Notes: a model not told the origin generated them from the sequence alone. A DNA stretch of 33,352 nucleotides from Cellulomonas uda (GCF_006538705.1 NZ_BJLP01000047.1:1-33352); one strand, 5' to 3'; shown: positions 1 to 11,463, counted from the stretch's first letter. A program made the numbers and translations.

Positions 1-36
1 GGCGGCGGGGCGCCCTCCAGCAGGCGCCCCGCCGCC
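1..36 (+). terminator. Strong hairpin, probable terminator of the upstream gene
   Basis: Bases 1-14 and 23-36 are perfect reverse complements (14 bp, all but entirely G/C) around an 8-base loop. There is no T-run, as is usual for actinobacterial intrinsic terminators. In related genomes the gene before tal is transketolase (tkt), so this probably ends that transcript; the upstream gene itself lies outside the window. Confidence 0.7.
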
Positions 37-113
37 CGCCCGGTCAGGATGACCGAGAGGCCTCGCGGCTCAGCCGCGCGCAGCCGTCCGGCTGCATGAG
101 GGAAGGAACGACC

Positions 114-1244
114 ATGGCACCGAGCGGACCCCTCGCACGGCTCACCGGGGCGGGAGTCGCCGTCTGGCTCGACGACCTGTCGCGCGAGCGCCTGCGGTCC
201 GGCAACCTCGCCGCTCTCGTCGAGCGCGGCGTGGTGGGCGTGACGACGAACCCCACGATCTTCGCCGCCGCGATCAGCCAGGGCGACGCGTACGACGAGC
301 AGCTGCGTGCGCTCGCCGCGCAGGGCGCGGACGTCGACCAGGCCGTCTTCGCGATCACCACGGACGACGTGCGGGCCGCGGCCGACGTGCTGCGCCCGGT
401 GTACGACGCCACCGGCGGCCAGGACGGGCGCGTCTCGATCGAGGTCGACCCCCGGCTCGCGCACGACACGGCGGCCACGGTCGCGTCCGCGAAGGCGCTG
501 TGGGCCGCCGTGGACCGGCCGAACGTCTTCATCAAGATCCCCGCCACGCTCGAGGGGCTGCCGGCGATCACCGCCGTGCTCGCCGAGGGCATCAGCGTCA
601 ACGTCACGCTGATCTTCTCGCTGCAGCGCTACGCCGCGGTCCTCGACGCGTTCCAGGACGGGCTCGAGCAGGCGCGCGCGAACGGGCACGACCTCGCGCC
701 GGTCGCCTCGGTCGCGTCGTTCTTCGTCTCGCGCGTCGACGCCGCGGTGGATCCGCGCCTCGACGCGCTCGGCACCCCCGAGGCCGCCGAGCTGCGCGGC
801 AAGGCGGCGATCGCGAACGCGCGGCTCGCCTACGGCATCTACGAGGAGGTCGTCGCGTCCGACCGGTGGCAGGCGCTCGCCGCGGCCGGCGCGCACCCGC
901 AGCGCCCGCTGTGGGCGTCGACCGGCGTCAAGGACCCGGCCTACCCCGACACGCTGTACGTCGACGAGCTCGTGGTCGCGGGCGTCGTCAACACCATGCC
1001 GGAGAAGACGCTGGACGCCGTGGCCGACCACGGCGGCGACGGCCACGACACCGTGACCGGCACGCAGGCCGACGCGGCCGCGCTGCTCGACCGGCTCGTC
1101 GCGCTCGGCATCGACATCGACGACGTCGCGCACGAGCTCGAGGTCGAGGGTGTCGCCAAGTTCGAGGCGAGCTGGGAGCAGCTCCTCGCGAAGGTCGCCG
1201 AGGGTCTCGGCCAGGCTGCCGACCGCGCGGCGGACGCCTCGTGA
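114..1244 (+). CDS. tal: Transaldolase
   Basis: Cytoplasmic transaldolase of the non-oxidative pentose phosphate pathway; it moves a dihydroxyacetone unit between sedoheptulose-7-P and glyceraldehyde-3-P. The 376-residue length fits the long actinobacterial Tal class. The segment [14 protein letters not shown] carries the expected Schiff-base lysine (K141), followed by the conserved [11 protein letters not shown] strand. A further conserved block, [18 protein letters not shown], lies in the C-terminal half. I chose ATG 114 because an AAGGA Shine-Dalgarno lies 6 bases upstream; the in-frame ATG at 96 has none. The stop overlaps the GTG start of zwf, so the genes are probably translationally coupled. 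First gene of the tal-zwf-opcA-pgl operon. Confidence 0.95.
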   Translation: MAPSGPLARLTGAGVAVWLDDLSRERLRSGNLAALVERGVVGVTTNPTIFAAAISQGDAYDEQLRALAAQGADVDQAVFAITTDDVRAAADVLRPVYDATGGQDGRVSIEVDPRLAHDTAATVASAKALWAAVDRPNVFIKIPATLEGLPAITAVLAEGISVNVTLIFSLQRYAAVLDAFQDGLEQARANGHDLAPVASVASFFVSRVDAAVDPRLDALGTPEAAELRGKAAIANARLAYGIYEEVVASDRWQALAAAGAHPQRPLWASTGVKDPAYPDTLYVDELVVAGVVNTMPEKTLDAVADHGGDGHDTVTGTQADAAALLDRLVALGIDIDDVAHELEVEGVAKFEASWEQLLAKVAEGLGQAADRAADAS

Positions 1245-2782
1245 GCCTCGCGAAGGTCGCGCAGGGGACGAACCCGCTGCGCGACCCGCGTGACCGCCGC
1301 CTGCCGCGCATCGCGGGCCCGTGCGGCCTCGTGATCTTCGGTGTCACGGGCGACCTGGCGCGCAAGAAGCTCATGCCGGCGGTGTACGACCTGACGAACC
1401 GCGGCCTGCTCCCCCCGGGGTTCGCGCTCACGGGCTTCGCCCGCCGCGACTGGGAGACGCAGGACTTCGCGCAGATCGTGCACGACTCGGTCAAGGAGCA
1501 CGCGCGCACCCCGTTCCGTGAGGCGACGTGGCGCCAGCTCTCCGAGGGCATCCGGTTCGTGCAGGGCACGTTCGACGACGCCGCCGCGTTCGACCGTCTG
1601 CGGACCACCGTCGAGGAGCTCGACGTGTCCCGCGGCACGGGTGGCAACCACGCGTTCTACCTGTCGGTGCCGCCGTCCTCGTTCCCGATCGTGTGCGAGC
1701 AGCTGTCGCGGTCCGGCCTGTCGCAGCCGCAGGAGGGCCGCTGGCGCCGCGTCGTGATCGAGAAGCCGTTCGGGCACGACCTCGCCAGCGCACGCGAGCT
1801 GCAGGAGATCGTCTCGTCGGTGTTCCGACCGGACGACATCTTCCGGATCGACCACTACCTCGGCAAGGAGACGGTCCAGAACCTGCTGGCGCTGCGCTTC
1901 GCGAACCAGCTGTTCGAGCCGATCTGGAACGCGAACTACGTCGACCACGTGCAGATCACGATGGCCGAGGACATCGGCATCGGCGGACGCGCGGGCTACT
2001 ACGACGGCATCGGGGCCGCTCGCGACGTCATCCAGAACCACCTGCTGCAGCTCCTCGCGCTCACCGCGATGGAGGAGCCCGTCTCGTTCGACGCGACCGC
2101 GCTGCGGGCCGAGAAGGAGAAGGTGCTCTCGGCCGTGCGCGTGCCCCGCGACATCGGCCGGCACACGGCCCGCGGTCAGTACACCGCGGGCTGGCAGGGC
2201 GGCGAGCAGGTCGTCGGCTTCCTCGAGGAGGAGGGCTTCAACCCGCACTCGACGACGGAGACGTACGCCGCGATCCGCGTCGACATCGACACCCGTCGCT
2301 GGGCGGGCGTGCCGTTCTACCTGCGCACCGGCAAGCGGCTCGGCAAGCGCGTCACGGAGATCGCGGTCGTCTTCAAGAAGGCGCCGCACCTGCCGTTCGA
2401 GTCGACCGCCACCGAGGAGCTCGGCAAGAACGCCCTGGTCATCCGCGTGCAGCCCGACGAGGGTGTCACGCTGCGGTTCGGTGCCAAGGTCCCGGGCACG
2501 CAGATGGAGGTCCGTGACGTCACGATGGACTTCGGCTACGGGCACGCGTTCACCGAGGCGTCGCCCGAGGCGTACGAGCGGCTGATCCTCGACGTCCTGC
2601 TGGGCGACCCGCCGCTGTTCCCGCAGAACACCGAGGTCGAGCTCTCCTGGAAGATCCTCGACCCGATCATCGAGTACTGGGCGCGCCACGGGAAGCCGGA
2701 CGGCTACCGGGCGGGCACGTGGGGACCGGCCTCGGCCGACGAGATGATGGCGCGCGACGGGCGCCAGTGGAGGCTGCCGTGA
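1241..2782 (+). CDS. zwf: Glucose-6-phosphate 1-dehydrogenase
   Basis: Oxidises glucose-6-phosphate to 6-phosphogluconolactone with NADP, the entry step of the oxidative pentose phosphate pathway. The 513-residue length is typical. The N-terminal Rossmann segment contains [11 protein letters not shown], and the family signature RIDHYLGKE has D204-H205 as the substrate-binding Asp-His pair; a second conserved His is in [11 protein letters not shown]. The start is GTG 1241, which shares four bases (GTGA) with the tal stop; the same frame is open far upstream, but that part is antisense-like shadow over tal. The gene overlaps opcA downstream in the same way, and OpcA is the assembly or activity factor for this enzyme in actinobacteria. 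Confidence 0.96.
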   Translation: MSLAKVAQGTNPLRDPRDRRLPRIAGPCGLVIFGVTGDLARKKLMPAVYDLTNRGLLPPGFALTGFARRDWETQDFAQIVHDSVKEHARTPFREATWRQLSEGIRFVQGTFDDAAAFDRLRTTVEELDVSRGTGGNHAFYLSVPPSSFPIVCEQLSRSGLSQPQEGRWRRVVIEKPFGHDLASARELQEIVSSVFRPDDIFRIDHYLGKETVQNLLALRFANQLFEPIWNANYVDHVQITMAEDIGIGGRAGYYDGIGAARDVIQNHLLQLLALTAMEEPVSFDATALRAEKEKVLSAVRVPRDIGRHTARGQYTAGWQGGEQVVGFLEEEGFNPHSTTETYAAIRVDIDTRRWAGVPFYLRTGKRLGKRVTEIAVVFKKAPHLPFESTATEELGKNALVIRVQPDEGVTLRFGAKVPGTQMEVRDVTMDFGYGHAFTEASPEAYERLILDVLLGDPPLFPQNTEVELSWKILDPIIEYWARHGKPDGYRAGTWGPASADEMMARDGRQWRLP

Positions 2783-3708
2783 TCATCGACATGCCGGGCA
2801 CGACGACGCGCGCGGTCGCCAAGCGTCTGCTCACCGAGCGCGACGAAGGCGGTGCGGTCGCCCTCGGGCGCGTGCTGACGCTCGTCGTGGACACGGGCGA
2901 CCACGACCCCGAGCACGCGATCGCCGCCGCGAACGACGCGAGCCGCGAGCACCCCTGCCGCGTCATCCTCATCACGTCGCAGCGTGCGGGCGCCGCGCCG
3001 TCCGAGGTGGGCCTCGACGCCCAGATCCGCCTCGGCGGCGACGCGGGTGCGAGCGAGGTCATCATCCTGCGGCCGACGGGCGAGGTCGCCGAGCACCTCG
3101 ACACGCTCGTCATGCCGCTGCTGCTGCCGGACGCGCCCATCGTCGCCTGGTGGCCGTACGAGCCGCCCGAGGTGCCCTCCGAGCACCCGCTCGGGCGCAT
3201 GGCTCAGCGGCGCATCACCGACTCCGTCCGCTCGTCGGACCCCGGTCGGTGGCTGCGGACGCTCGCGGACTCCTACCGCGAGGGCGACACCGACCTCGCG
3301 TGGACGCGCGCGACCCTGTGGCGCGGTCTCATCGCCGCGACGCTCGAGCAGCCGCCGTTCGAGCCGGTGCGTCGCGCGGTCGTCTCGGGGCAGACGACGC
3401 ACACGTCGGTCGACATGGTCGCGGCCTGGCTCGCGCACGCGCTGCGCTGCCCGGTCGAGGTCGAGCGGATCGACGACGCCCCCGCGATCATCCAGGTCCG
3501 GCTGGAGCGGGCGTCCGGGGACATCGTGCTCGACCGGCCCGACGGCAAGACGGCCGCGCTGCGACAGCCCGAGCAGCCCGAGCACCGCATCGCGCTGCCG
3601 ATCCGTCACCTGCGCGAGTGCCTCGCGGAGGAGCTGCGCCGTCTCGACCCCGACGAGGTCTACGGCGACGTGCTCACCAAGGGCCTGCCGAAGATCCCGG
3701 CCGCATGA
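2779..3708 (+). CDS. opcA: Glucose-6-phosphate dehydrogenase assembly protein OpcA
   Basis: OpcA-family protein, needed for oligomerisation or activation of glucose-6-phosphate dehydrogenase in cyanobacteria and actinobacteria. The 309-residue product starts with the actinobacterial signature [16 protein letters not shown], followed by GGAVALGRVLTLVV and later PIVAWWPYEPPEVPS. No enzymatic motif is visible. The GTG start at 2779 overlaps the zwf stop by four bases and the ORF stop overlaps the pgl ATG by four bases. The position between zwf and pgl supports the assignment strongly. Confidence 0.93.
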   Translation: MIIDMPGTTTRAVAKRLLTERDEGGAVALGRVLTLVVDTGDHDPEHAIAAANDASREHPCRVILITSQRAGAAPSEVGLDAQIRLGGDAGASEVIILRPTGEVAEHLDTLVMPLLLPDAPIVAWWPYEPPEVPSEHPLGRMAQRRITDSVRSSDPGRWLRTLADSYREGDTDLAWTRATLWRGLIAATLEQPPFEPVRRAVVSGQTTHTSVDMVAAWLAHALRCPVEVERIDDAPAIIQVRLERASGDIVLDRPDGKTAALRQPEQPEHRIALPIRHLRECLAEELRRLDPDEVYGDVLTKGLPKIPAA

Positions 3709-4475
3709 CCACGCCACGCGAGGTCGTCGTCCACCCCGACGCGGAGGTGCTCGCGCAGGCCACCGCGGCACGGCTGCTCGTCGCTCTCGTCGACGCCCAG
3801 TCGCACCGCGCTCCCCTGCACGTCGTGCTCACCGGCGGGACCGTGGGGATCCGCACGCTCGCCGCCGCGGCCTCCTCCCCCGTGCGCGACGCCGTCGACT
3901 GGTCGCAGGTGCACGTCTGGTGGGGGGACGAGCGGTTCCTGCCCGAGGGCGACGGCGACCGCAACGAGACGCAGGCGCGCGACGCGCTGCTGACCGCCCT
4001 CGCCGACGCGCTGCCGGCTGAGAACGTCCACGCCGTCCCCGCCCTCGACACGCTCGTGACCACGCCCGAGGCGGCCGCGGAGGCGTACGCGACCGAGCTC
4101 GCGCGGTTCGCGTCCGACCACGCGGACGTCCCGGCGTTCGACGTGCTGCTCCTCGGCATGGGTCCCGACGGGCACGTCGCGTCCCTGTTCCCCGGCCACC
4201 CGGCGCTCGGGGCGCGCGGCGCGACGACCGGGGTGCACGGGTCACCCAAGCCGCCGCCGCTGCGGGTCTCGCTCACGTTCGACGCCATCCGCACGGCCCG
4301 CCAGGTGTGGGTCGTCGCCGCGGGCTCCGAGAAGGCGGACGCCGTCGCGTCCGCGCTCGCGTCGGCCCCCGTCGAGACCACCCCGGCCGCAGGTGCGCTC
4401 GGCACCGAGCGCACGCTGTGGCTCGTCGACGCGGCAGCCGCCGCCGGGCGGCCCGGGGGCGCGACCACCGCCTGA
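3705..4475 (+). CDS. pgl: 6-phosphogluconolactonase
   Basis: Hydrolyses 6-phosphogluconolactone made by Zwf to 6-phosphogluconate. The 256-residue protein is of the DevB/SOL type: the phosphate-loop-like LTGGTVGIRTL near residue 42, WWGDERFLP from W72, and the family block GMGPDGHVASLFPGH near residue 150. The ATG at 3705 overlaps the opcA stop (ATGA). It is the last tightly coupled member of the pentose phosphate operon; 18 bases separate it from the next gene. Confidence 0.94.
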   Translation: MTTPREVVVHPDAEVLAQATAARLLVALVDAQSHRAPLHVVLTGGTVGIRTLAAAASSPVRDAVDWSQVHVWWGDERFLPEGDGDRNETQARDALLTALADALPAENVHAVPALDTLVTTPEAAAEAYATELARFASDHADVPAFDVLLLGMGPDGHVASLFPGHPALGARGATTGVHGSPKPPPLRVSLTFDAIRTARQVWVVAAGSEKADAVASALASAPVETTPAAGALGTERTLWLVDAAAAAGRPGGATTA

Positions 4476-4493
4476 CCGCACGAGGGAGCGCAC

Positions 4494-5192
4494 ATGACCG
4501 GCCGACCGACCCAGGACGTCCCACAAGGCCAGGAGGCGCTGTGGTCCCGTGTCGACGAGTACTTCGCCGTGCTGACGCCGGAGGACGACGCGCTCGTGGA
4601 CACGCGGACCAGGGCGGAGGCGGCCGGTCTGCCGGACATCGCGGTCGCGCCCAACCAGGGCAAGCTGCTGCATCTGCTCGCGACGCTCACGGGCGCCCGC
4701 CGGGTGCTGGAGATCGGCACTCTCGGTGGGTACAGCACGCTCTGGCTCGCGCGGGCGCTGCCGCCCGACGGCCGGGTCGTCACGCTCGAGCTCGAGCAGC
4801 ACCACGCCGACGTCGCGCGGTCGTCGCTGGACGCCGCGGGCGTCGGTGAGCAGGTCGAGATCCTCGTCGGCCCGGCCGCCGACGCACTGGTCGCCCTCGC
4901 GGCACGCGGCGTCGAGCCGTTCGACCTCGTGTTCGTCGACGCGGACAAGCAGCAGCTCGCGCTCTACCTCGAGCGCACCCTGCCCCTGGTCCGGCCCGGC
5001 GCGCTCGTCGTGGTCGACAACGTCGTGCGTCTCGGTGCCGTCGTGGACCCGGACCACCCCGACGACCGCGTGCAAGGGGTCCGGCGCATGGTCGACCTGC
5101 TCGCCGACCACCCGCGGTTCGACGCGACCGTCGTCCAGACGGTCGGGGTCAAGGGGTACGACGGCTTCGCGCTCCTGCGCGTGCTGCCCTGA
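4494..5192 (+). CDS. Class I SAM-dependent O-methyltransferase (COMT-like)
   Basis: A 232-residue methyltransferase of the O-methyltransferase family 3 type, which usually methylates catechol-like or other small hydroxylated substrates with divalent metal. Visible features are the SAM-binding motif VLEIGTLGGYS (about residues 71-81), the acidic end of strand beta2 (VVTLELE), the metal/SAM motif FVDADK and VVVDNV. The substrate cannot be told from sequence. A GAGGGAG Shine-Dalgarno precedes ATG 4494. It lies 18 bases after pgl and may be co-transcribed, but no functional link is evident. The last 16 bases, including the stop codon, are repeated exactly just downstream. Confidence 0.87.
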   Translation: MTGRPTQDVPQGQEALWSRVDEYFAVLTPEDDALVDTRTRAEAAGLPDIAVAPNQGKLLHLLATLTGARRVLEIGTLGGYSTLWLARALPPDGRVVTLELEQHHADVARSSLDAAGVGEQVEILVGPAADALVALAARGVEPFDLVFVDADKQQLALYLERTLPLVRPGALVVVDNVVRLGAVVDPDHPDDRVQGVRRMVDLLADHPRFDATVVQTVGVKGYDGFALLRVLP

Positions 5193-5208
5193 GCGCGTGC
5201 TGCCCTGA
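5177..5208 (+). repeat. Perfect 16-bp tandem duplication across a stop codon
   Basis: GCGCGTGCTGCCCTGA at 5177-5192 is repeated without change at 5193-5208. The first copy encodes the C-terminal residues and TGA stop of the O-methyltransferase; the second is untranslated in that frame. It sits in the short gap between two convergent genes. Confidence 0.95.
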
Positions 5209-5220
5209 GAGCGTTCGGGC

Positions 5221-5568
5221 TCAGCCGCCGCGCCGGGCTCGCAGCGCGGCCAGCGCCTCGTCGAGGATGGCGGCGCCGTCCTCGTCGGACCGACGCTCCT
5301 TCACGTACGCGAGGTGCGTCTTGTAGGGCTCGTTGCGGACCGGGGCCGGCGGGTTCTCCTGGTCCTGCCCGGCGGGGAAACCGCAGCGCGGGCAGTCCCA
5401 CGTGACGGGGGCCTCCTCGGCCGCCTCCTCCGCGAAGCTCGGGCGGGTCTCGTGCCCGTTCGCGCACCAGTAGGAGATCCAGATGCGCGGAGCCGCGTCC
5501 CCGCGCTCCGCCTCGCCCATCGGGCCGGCGCCGACGCGGGAGCCCCGGATCGCGTTACCGCTCGCCAT
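5221..5568 (-). CDS. rbpA: RNA polymerase-binding protein RbpA
   Basis: Actinobacteria-specific transcription factor that binds RNA polymerase and principal sigma factors and stabilises the open complex. The 115-residue product has the RbpA core with potential zinc ligands C35, H39 (CANGH), C59 and C62 (CPRCG), and a C-terminal sigma-interaction region around KTHLAYVKERRSDEDG (about residues 83-98). The N-terminal SGNAIRGSRVGAGP is the usual basic linker-like start. ATG 5568 is preceded by GAGGCGGG. The gene starts 11 bases after the secG stop, so both are probably on one transcript. Confidence 0.94.
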   Translation of the reverse strand: MASGNAIRGSRVGAGPMGEAERGDAAPRIWISYWCANGHETRPSFAEEAAEEAPVTWDCPRCGFPAGQDQENPPAPVRNEPYKTHLAYVKERRSDEDGAAILDEALAALRARRGG

Positions 5569-5579
5569 GGTCGCCCGCC

Positions 5580-5825
5580 TCAGCCGTCGTAGCGCTCGAT
5601 GAGGCCCAGCACCACGATGACCGCGGTCCACACGAGCGCGACCCCGATGGTGATCCGGTTGAGGTTGCGCTCGGCCACACCGGAGCTGCCGGCGCTGGAC
5701 GTGATGCCGCCGCCGAACATGTCGGACAGGCCACCGCCCTTGCCCTTGTGGAGGAGCACCAGCGGAACGAGGAGCAGGCTGGTCAGGACCAGCAGCGCCT
5801 GCATCGAGATCTTCAGGGCGGTCAC
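5580..5825 (-). CDS. secG: Preprotein translocase subunit SecG
   Basis: Small membrane subunit of the SecYEG protein-export channel. The 81-residue protein has two hydrophobic segments (around LKISMQALLVLTSLLLVPLVLL and ITIGVALVWTAVIVVLGLI) flanking the conserved GKGGGLSDMFGGG and SSGVAERNLNRIT loop. I chose GTG 5825 because it gives the family's usual N-terminus (TALKI after the initiator); the reading frame is open upstream but without SecG similarity. A GAGGA sequence lies about 12 bases upstream, rather far for a Shine-Dalgarno, so the start is slightly uncertain. A strong inverted repeat separates it from tpiA. Confidence 0.93.
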   Translation of the reverse strand: MTALKISMQALLVLTSLLLVPLVLLHKGKGGGLSDMFGGGITSSAGSSGVAERNLNRITIGVALVWTAVIVVLGLIERYDG

Positions 5826-5884
5826 GTCGGTGTCGATCCTCACTAGCGGTCCGGTCGCCCGCGCCAGGAGTGCGGGCCGGGGTA

Positions 5885-5890
5885 CAGGGT
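5885..5890 (-). promoter_or_regulatory. Possible -10 element of the secG-rbpA unit
   Basis: On the minus strand TACCCT lies about 60 bases before the secG start and after the tpiA terminator-like repeat. It matches TANNNT, but no convincing -35 hexamer is seen at 17-18 bases, so this is tentative. Confidence 0.25.
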
Positions 5891-5920
5891 AGGCGACGAG
5901 TCGCCCGGGAAGCCACATCC

Positions 5921-5965
5921 GACGCCCCGGTGCGCGCGTCCGTGAGACGGCTGCACCGGGGCGTC
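5921..5965 (-). terminator. 13-bp perfect inverted repeat after tpiA
   Basis: GACGCCCCGGTGC (5921-5933) pairs perfectly with 5953-5965. The 19-base loop contains a second small stem (CGTC/GACG at 5937-5940 and 5946-5949). It begins 12 bases after the tpiA stop on the minus strand, and probably ends the gap-pgk-tpiA transcript before secG. Confidence 0.75.
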
Positions 5966-5977
5966 GTGCGGGTCAGG

Positions 5978-6772
5978 TCAGAGACCGACCGCGTGGGACT
6001 GGTAGCGCACGATCTTCGCGAACTCCTCCGGGTCGAGGCTCGCACCACCGACGAGCGCGCCGTCGACGTCCGGCTTCGCCATGATCGAGGCGACGTTCGA
6101 CGACTTCACCGAACCGCCGTAGAGCACGCGGACGGCCTCGGCCGTCTCCGCGTCGTACAGCTCGGCGACCCGACGGCGGATCGCCCCGGCCAGCTCCTGC
6201 GCGTCCTCGGGGGTCGCGGTCTCGCCGGTGCCGATGGCCCAGACGGGCTCGTACGCCACGACGACCTCGCGCACCTGCTCGGCGGTCAGACCCTCGAGAC
6301 CGCCGTCGAGCTGCGCGAGCGTCACCTGGACGTGCTCACCGGCCTTGCGCGACTCGAGCTTCTCGCCGACGCACAGGATCGGCTTGAGGCCGCCGGCCAG
6401 GGCGTTCTTGACCTTCGCGTTGACGAGCGCGTCGTCCTCCGCGTGGTACTCGCGACGCTCCGAGTGGCCGATCACCGCGTAGGTGACGCCCAGCTTCGTG
6501 AGGAACGCGGGCGCGATCTCGCCCGTGTACGCGCCCGAGGTGTGCGCCGACACGTCCTGCGCGCCGTACACGATCTCGAGCTTGTCCGCGTCGACGAGCG
6601 TCTGCACGCTGCGCAGGTCGGTGAACGGCGGGATGACCGCGACCTCGACCGTGGCGTAGTCGTGCTTGCCGTCCTTGAGCGTCCACGCGAGCTTCTGGAG
6701 CGTGTGGACCGCCTCGTGGTGGTCCAGGTTCATCTTCCAGTTGCCCGCCATGAGCGGGGTGCGCTGAGCCAT
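5978..6772 (-). CDS. tpiA: Triosephosphate isomerase
   Basis: Interconverts dihydroxyacetone phosphate and glyceraldehyde-3-phosphate. The 264-residue TIM barrel has all catalytic landmarks: N11 and K13 in GNWKMN, H103 in IGHSERRE, E175 in [11 protein letters not shown], and the phosphate-binding end YGGSVKSSN. The start ATG 6772 is 3 bases after the pgk stop, so the two are translationally linked. The transcript probably ends at the inverted repeat just downstream. Confidence 0.96.
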   Translation of the reverse strand: MAQRTPLMAGNWKMNLDHHEAVHTLQKLAWTLKDGKHDYATVEVAVIPPFTDLRSVQTLVDADKLEIVYGAQDVSAHTSGAYTGEIAPAFLTKLGVTYAVIGHSERREYHAEDDALVNAKVKNALAGGLKPILCVGEKLESRKAGEHVQVTLAQLDGGLEGLTAEQVREVVVAYEPVWAIGTGETATPEDAQELAGAIRRRVAELYDAETAEAVRVLYGGSVKSSNVASIMAKPDVDGALVGGASLDPEEFAKIVRYQSHAVGL

Positions 6773-6775
6773 GCG

Positions 6776-7975
6776 TCAGTCCTCCAGGACGGCGATGCCG
6801 GGGAGGGTCTTGCCCTCCAGGAACTCCAGGCTCGCGCCGCCACCGGTGGAGATGTGGCCGAACCCGGACTCGTCGAAGCCGAGCGTGCGCACGGCCGCGG
6901 CCGAGTCGCCGCCGCCGACGATGGTGAACGCGCCTGCCGTGCCGGCGTCGATGAGCGCCTGTGCGACGGCCTTGGTGCCGCCGGCGAACGCCTCGAACTC
7001 GAACACGCCCGCAGGGCCGTTCCAGACGACCGTCTTGGCGTCGACGATCTTCGACGCGAACAGCTTCTCCGACTCGGGGCCGATGTCGAGGCCGATCTTG
7101 CCGTCGGGGATCTGGTCCGCCGGGACGACCGCGACCGGGGTGTCCGCGGCGAACGAGTCGCCCACGCGGATGTCGACCGGCAGGACGATCTCGACGCCGT
7201 CCTTCTCGGCCTGCGCGAGGTAGCCCTTGACCGTGTCGATCTGGTCGGCCTCGAGCAGCGACGACCCCACCGAGTAGCCCTTGGCCGCGAGGAACGTGAA
7301 CAGCATGCCGCCACCGATCACGAGGCGGTCGGCCTTGCCGAGCAGGTTCGAGATGACGCCGAGCTTGTCCGACACCTTCGAGCCGCCGAGCACGACGACG
7401 TAGGGGCGCGCCGGGTCGTCGGTCGCCTTGCGCAGCGACGAGACCTCGTTGAGCACGAGGTTGCCAACCGCGTGCGGCAGCTTGAGCGCGACGTCGTACA
7501 CCGACGCCTGCTTGCGGTGCACCACGCCGAAGCCGTCCGAGACGAACGCGTCGGCCAGGGCGGCGAGGTCGTCGGCGAGCGCCGCGCGCTCCGCGTCGTC
7601 CTTGCTCGTCTCGCGCGGGTCGAAGCGGATGTTCTCGAGCAGGGCGATCTCGCCGTCCTGCAGCGCCGCGACGGTCGCCCGGGCGGACTCGCCGACGGTG
7701 TCCTCGGCGAGGGCGACGGGCTTGCCGAGCAGCTCGCCGAGGCGCGCCGCGACGGGCGCGAGCGAGTACTTGGCCTCGGGCGCGCCCTTCGGGCGGCCCA
7801 GGTGCGCGGTCACGACGACGCGCGCACCGGCGTCGAGCAGCGCCGTCAGCGTGGGCAGCGCGGCCCGGATGCGGCCGTCGTCGGTGATGGTCGTGCCGTC
7901 GAGCGGCACGTTGAAGTCGGAACGGACGAGCACGCGCTTGCCGCGCAGGTCGCCGAGGTCCTCGATGGTCTTCAT
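6776..7975 (-). CDS. pgk: Phosphoglycerate kinase
   Basis: Transfers phosphate from 1,3-bisphosphoglycerate to ADP. The 399-residue protein starts with [20 protein letters not shown] and contains the family signature [14 protein letters not shown], then [21 protein letters not shown] and the nucleotide-binding GGGDSAAAV near the C-terminus. I chose ATG 7975: it gives the usual actinobacterial N-terminus and has GGAG only 2 bases upstream (short spacing). An in-frame GTG at 8011 would add 12 residues and has no Shine-Dalgarno. It lies 120 bases downstream of gap, with a stem-loop in the gap. Confidence 0.95.
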   Translation of the reverse strand: MKTIEDLGDLRGKRVLVRSDFNVPLDGTTITDDGRIRAALPTLTALLDAGARVVVTAHLGRPKGAPEAKYSLAPVAARLGELLGKPVALAEDTVGESARATVAALQDGEIALLENIRFDPRETSKDDAERAALADDLAALADAFVSDGFGVVHRKQASVYDVALKLPHAVGNLVLNEVSSLRKATDDPARPYVVVLGGSKVSDKLGVISNLLGKADRLVIGGGMLFTFLAAKGYSVGSSLLEADQIDTVKGYLAQAEKDGVEIVLPVDIRVGDSFAADTPVAVVPADQIPDGKIGLDIGPESEKLFASKIVDAKTVVWNGPAGVFEFEAFAGGTKAVAQALIDAGTAGAFTIVGGGDSAAAVRTLGFDESGFGHISTGGGASLEFLEGKTLPGIAVLED

Positions 7976-8018
7976 GGCTCCTACCAGGGGTACCGGGTGG
8001 ACAGGGGTCACAACGACA

Positions 8019-8062
8019 GCGTCCGCGTGCGCCGAGGCCGTGGCCGGGGCGCACGCGGACGC
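8019..8062 (-). terminator. 15-bp perfect inverted repeat between gap and pgk
   Basis: GCGTCCGCGTGCGCC (8019-8033) is perfectly complementary to 8048-8062 with a 14-base loop. On the minus strand it starts 33 bases after the gap stop and ends 43 bases before the pgk start. It may be a partial terminator (attenuator) or an mRNA-stabilising 3' end for gap; sequence alone does not decide. Confidence 0.7.
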
Positions 8063-8095
8063 ATGTGCTGTGGTGCTACGGGTGCCGCAGGGGCG

Positions 8096-10370
<2,275 letters not shown>

Positions 10371-10416
10371 GGGCGTCATCCTGCCAGTTGCACGGGGCGC
10401 CGGTGGACGGTTGACG

Positions 10417-11463
10417 TCACCGCCGCGGACGGCCCGCTCCCGTGTGCACGTCGCCGAGCACGCCCTCGACCACGTCACGCAGTGCCGCGGCCAGCCGCAA
10501 CGGGTCGTGCCGGGCCGTGCCGTCCGACCGGCCCACCTGCCGCAGCAGGAGACGAGCGTCACGAGCCTCGCAGTGCGCCGCGAGGCGGGACACGTCCTCG
10601 ACCGCACGCGGGTCGGCGATGACCGCGTCGACCGCGAGCTCGGGAGCGTGGTCGTGCAGCACCGACAGGTAGTCCTCCGCGCGCAGGCCCGCCGTCTCGC
10701 CGTGCTCCTCCGGCGAGAGGTTCAGCACGACGACGACCCGGGCCGGCGAGCGGTGCAGCGCGGCCCGCAGGTCGGGCACGAGCAGGTGCGGCAGCACGGA
10801 CGTGTACCAGGAGCCGGGCCCCAGCACGACCCACTGCGCACGCTCGACCGCCTCGACCGCCTGCGGGCACGCGGGCGGGTCCGACGGCACCAGGCGCACG
10901 TGCACGATCGGATCCGTCGTGCGGGCCACCGCGCTCTGGCCGCGCACCGTCTCCAGCACGCCGGACGGTCGACGCACGTCCGCCTCGATGAGCAGCGGGA
11001 CCTCGGTCATCGGCAGCACCCGCCCGCGCGCGCCCAGGAGCCTGCCCACCCAGTCCAGACCCGCGACCGGGTCCCCGAGCAGCTCCCACAGCGTCACGAT
11101 CAGCAGGTTGCCGAGCGCGTGCTGGTCGAGCGGGCCGTCCGTCGCGAACCGGTGCTGCAGCACGTCACGCCACGTGCGCCCCCAGTCGGAGTCGTCGCAC
11201 AGCGCCGCCAGCGCCATCCGCAGGTCGCCCGGGGGCAGCACCGCGAGCTCGTCGCGCAGCCGACCGGACGAGCCCCCGTCGTCCGCCACCGTCACGACCG
11301 CGGTGATCTGGTCCGTCATCAGCCGCAGCGCCGAGAGCGTCGCCGAGACGCCGTGCCCGCCGCCGCACGCCACCACCGCCGGGCCGTGGTGCGACGAGCG
11401 GGCGCCCGGGACCGGCCCCACGCCGCTCGCCGGTGTGGGCGCCCCGCGGACCTCGGCGCTCAC
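10417..11463 (-). CDS. yvcK: Gluconeogenesis factor, CofD/YvcK family
   Basis: YvcK-type protein (CofD-like fold). In Bacillus and mycobacteria it binds UDP-sugars and affects cell-wall synthesis and growth on gluconeogenic carbon. Motifs in the 348-residue product: [18 protein letters not shown] near the N-terminus, [29 protein letters not shown], and [21 protein letters not shown]. The start is uncertain: GTG 11463 is the only start codon between the rapZ stop and the first conserved motif; its Shine-Dalgarno is weak (GGGGCGG). About 30 unconserved residues precede the GGGHG loop. It sits between rapZ (64-base gap) and whiA, the standard actinobacterial order. Confidence 0.9.
   Translation of the reverse strand: MSAEVRGAPTPASGVGPVPGARSSHHGPAVVACGGGHGVSATLSALRLMTDQITAVVTVADDGGSSGRLRDELAVLPPGDLRMALAALCDDSDWGRTWRDVLQHRFATDGPLDQHALGNLLIVTLWELLGDPVAGLDWVGRLLGARGRVLPMTEVPLLIEADVRRPSGVLETVRGQSAVARTTDPIVHVRLVPSDPPACPQAVEAVERAQWVVLGPGSWYTSVLPHLLVPDLRAALHRSPARVVVVLNLSPEEHGETAGLRAEDYLSVLHDHAPELAVDAVIADPRAVEDVSRLAAHCEARDARLLLRQVGRSDGTARHDPLRLAAALRDVVEGVLGDVHTGAGRPRR

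Noticed and set aside
500..1240. N-terminal extension of zwf in frame upstream of GTG 1241
   Set aside because: It overlaps tal in another frame, is Arg/Ala-rich and lacks Zwf similarity; the family N-terminus starts at 1241.
5205..5224. CTGAG/CTCAG stem between the O-methyltransferase and rbpA as a shared terminator
   Set aside because: Only five pairs and a mismatched inner part, and it overlaps the rbpA stop codon; too weak to call.
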